Assembly: GCA_024703855.1 (NCBI GenBank)
Contig: CP087965.1
Coordinates: 70,001 to 134,000 of the forward strand
Direction: 5' to 3'
DNA: 64,000 nucleotides
DNA from: Polaromonas sp. P2-4
GTDB lineage: Bacteria; Pseudomonadota; Gammaproteobacteria; Burkholderiales; Burkholderiaceae_C
A program made the position numbers and the translations under genes. This document shows, in pieces, positions 63,472-64,000 of the stretch. Numbering within the stretch: the stretch's first letter is position 1; each line of letters starts with the position of its first letter. The notes beneath the pieces are model-generated. The model was given only the letters and a program-made list of their open reading frames with translations, was not told the DNA's origin and searched no databases.

Positions 63472-63925
63472 ATGCCCGAAAAATCTCCCGTCCCCACCGT
63501 CGAGAAAGTCGATACCACCTACCTGGAAGGCCTGATCGGCTACAACGCGCCGCGCCGCGCTGGTCATCATCGACGCTTTCCTGGAACAAATGGCCGTCTA
63601 TGAGTTACGGCCGGTGGATTTTTCGGTACTCTCCCTCATTCATCACAACCCCGGCATCACGTCACGCCAGCTTTGCGCGACGCTCAACATCCAGCCGCCC
63701 AATCTGGTGGGCATGGTCAAGGCGCTGGAAAACCGGTCACTGCTGACCCGCCAACCCCATCCCAATGACGGCCGGGCAGTAGGCTTACACCTGATCGCCA
63801 GCGGACAAAAACTGATGCATGACGTGGAACGCACGGCGCAGGCGCTGGAGTCCGACGCCACTGCCCGCTTGACAGCAGCAGAACGCAAAACCCTGATCCG
63901 CCTGCTGCAGAAAATCTACCTGTGA
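63472..63925 (+). CDS. MarR-family regulator (hydroxycinnamate-responsive candidate), one frameshift
   Basis: About 151 residues: LRPVDFSVLSLIHHNPGITS, RQLCATLNIQPPNLVGMVKA and the wing LLTRQPHPNDGRAVGLHL, ending AERKTLIRLLQKIYL. The frame breaks near 63552 (GC lost in a GCGCGC run; repaired GLIGYNARRAALVIIDAFLE). MarR proteins binding hydroxycinnamoyl-CoA control fcs operons in other bacteria; its closeness to fcs suggests the same, which is inference. The remaining 75 bp of the window show no gene. Confidence 0.8.
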
Positions 63926-64000
63926 TGCCTGGGAGCCGTGCGCCGGCGGACCCGGCCCGACAACTTGGGGAAGCTCTGCATAACTCCCCACGGTCCGTGA

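Overview
The window looks like chromosome of a Comamonadaceae-type betaproteobacterium (Polaromonas, Rhodoferax or Acidovorax are the nearest guesses). Support: seven Bug/TctC solute receptors without TctAB partners, a phasin (polyhydroxybutyrate storage), RpoD with a long Lys/Ala/Pro-rich N-terminal extension, several complete aromatic and sugar-acid catabolic operons, high GC by eye, and a dispersed GGGCGCAAGCAGCTAT-N-ATAGC repeat that I associate from memory with this family. The species cannot be fixed from the sequence alone.

The dominant technical feature is about fifty apparent frameshifts in about 33 of some 55 genes, mostly one base gained or lost in a homopolymer, otherwise mostly a dinucleotide lost in GCGCGC-type runs. 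They hit the essential genes dnaG (three) and rpoD (six), so I read them as sequencing or assembly errors, not gene decay. Coordinates below span the repaired genes, and each entry says where the frame breaks.

Layout. 1-4.2 kb: end of an EamA transporter, phasin, patatin-like lipoprotein, iron(III)-binding protein, SDR. 4.3-6.1 kb: an IS1111-group (IS110 family) element inserted in a palindromic repeat. 6.2-14.2 kb: gamma-glutamyltransferase, YihY, dnaG, rpoD. 14.3-25.3 kb: gallate/protocatechuate meta-cleavage region: leftward ligI, Bug receptor, ligK, ligJ, periplasmic-binding-like protein; rightward LysR, fused gallate dioxygenase, Bug and LivK-like receptors, AroE-like and amidohydrolase genes. 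25.4-32.4 kb: hydroxy-acid region with a D-tartrate-dehydratase-like enzyme, DapA-like aldolase, SDR, two Bug receptors, LysR. 32.4-38.1 kb: XRE-cupin regulator divergent from FAD oxidoreductase, class III aminotransferase, Bug receptor, amidase. 38.7-39.4 kb: GST. 39.6-54.7 kb: one long leftward array for oxidative hexuronate/aldarate catabolism, with a divergent GntR regulator. 56.4-62.9 kb: hydroxycinnamate (ferulate-type) CoA beta-oxidation operon. The right end holds a group II intron 3' remnant, an acyl-CoA dehydrogenase remnant and a MarR regulator.

How the genes fit. Hexuronates enter by TRAP (DctPQM); GalM interconverts anomers, Udh oxidises them to aldarolactones, the SMP-30 protein opens these to glucarate/galactarate, GudD and GarD dehydrate them, and the product goes either through KdgD plus semialdehyde dehydrogenase to 2-oxoglutarate or through GarL plus GlxR to pyruvate and glycerate. 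The hydroxycinnamate operon has ligase, hydratase, dehydrogenase, thiolase and thioesterase, which would release vanillate/4-hydroxybenzoate, whose meta-cleavage enzymes (Lig/Gal) are encoded about 40 kb away. I see no CRISPR array, prophage, defence island, secretion system, rRNA or tRNA.
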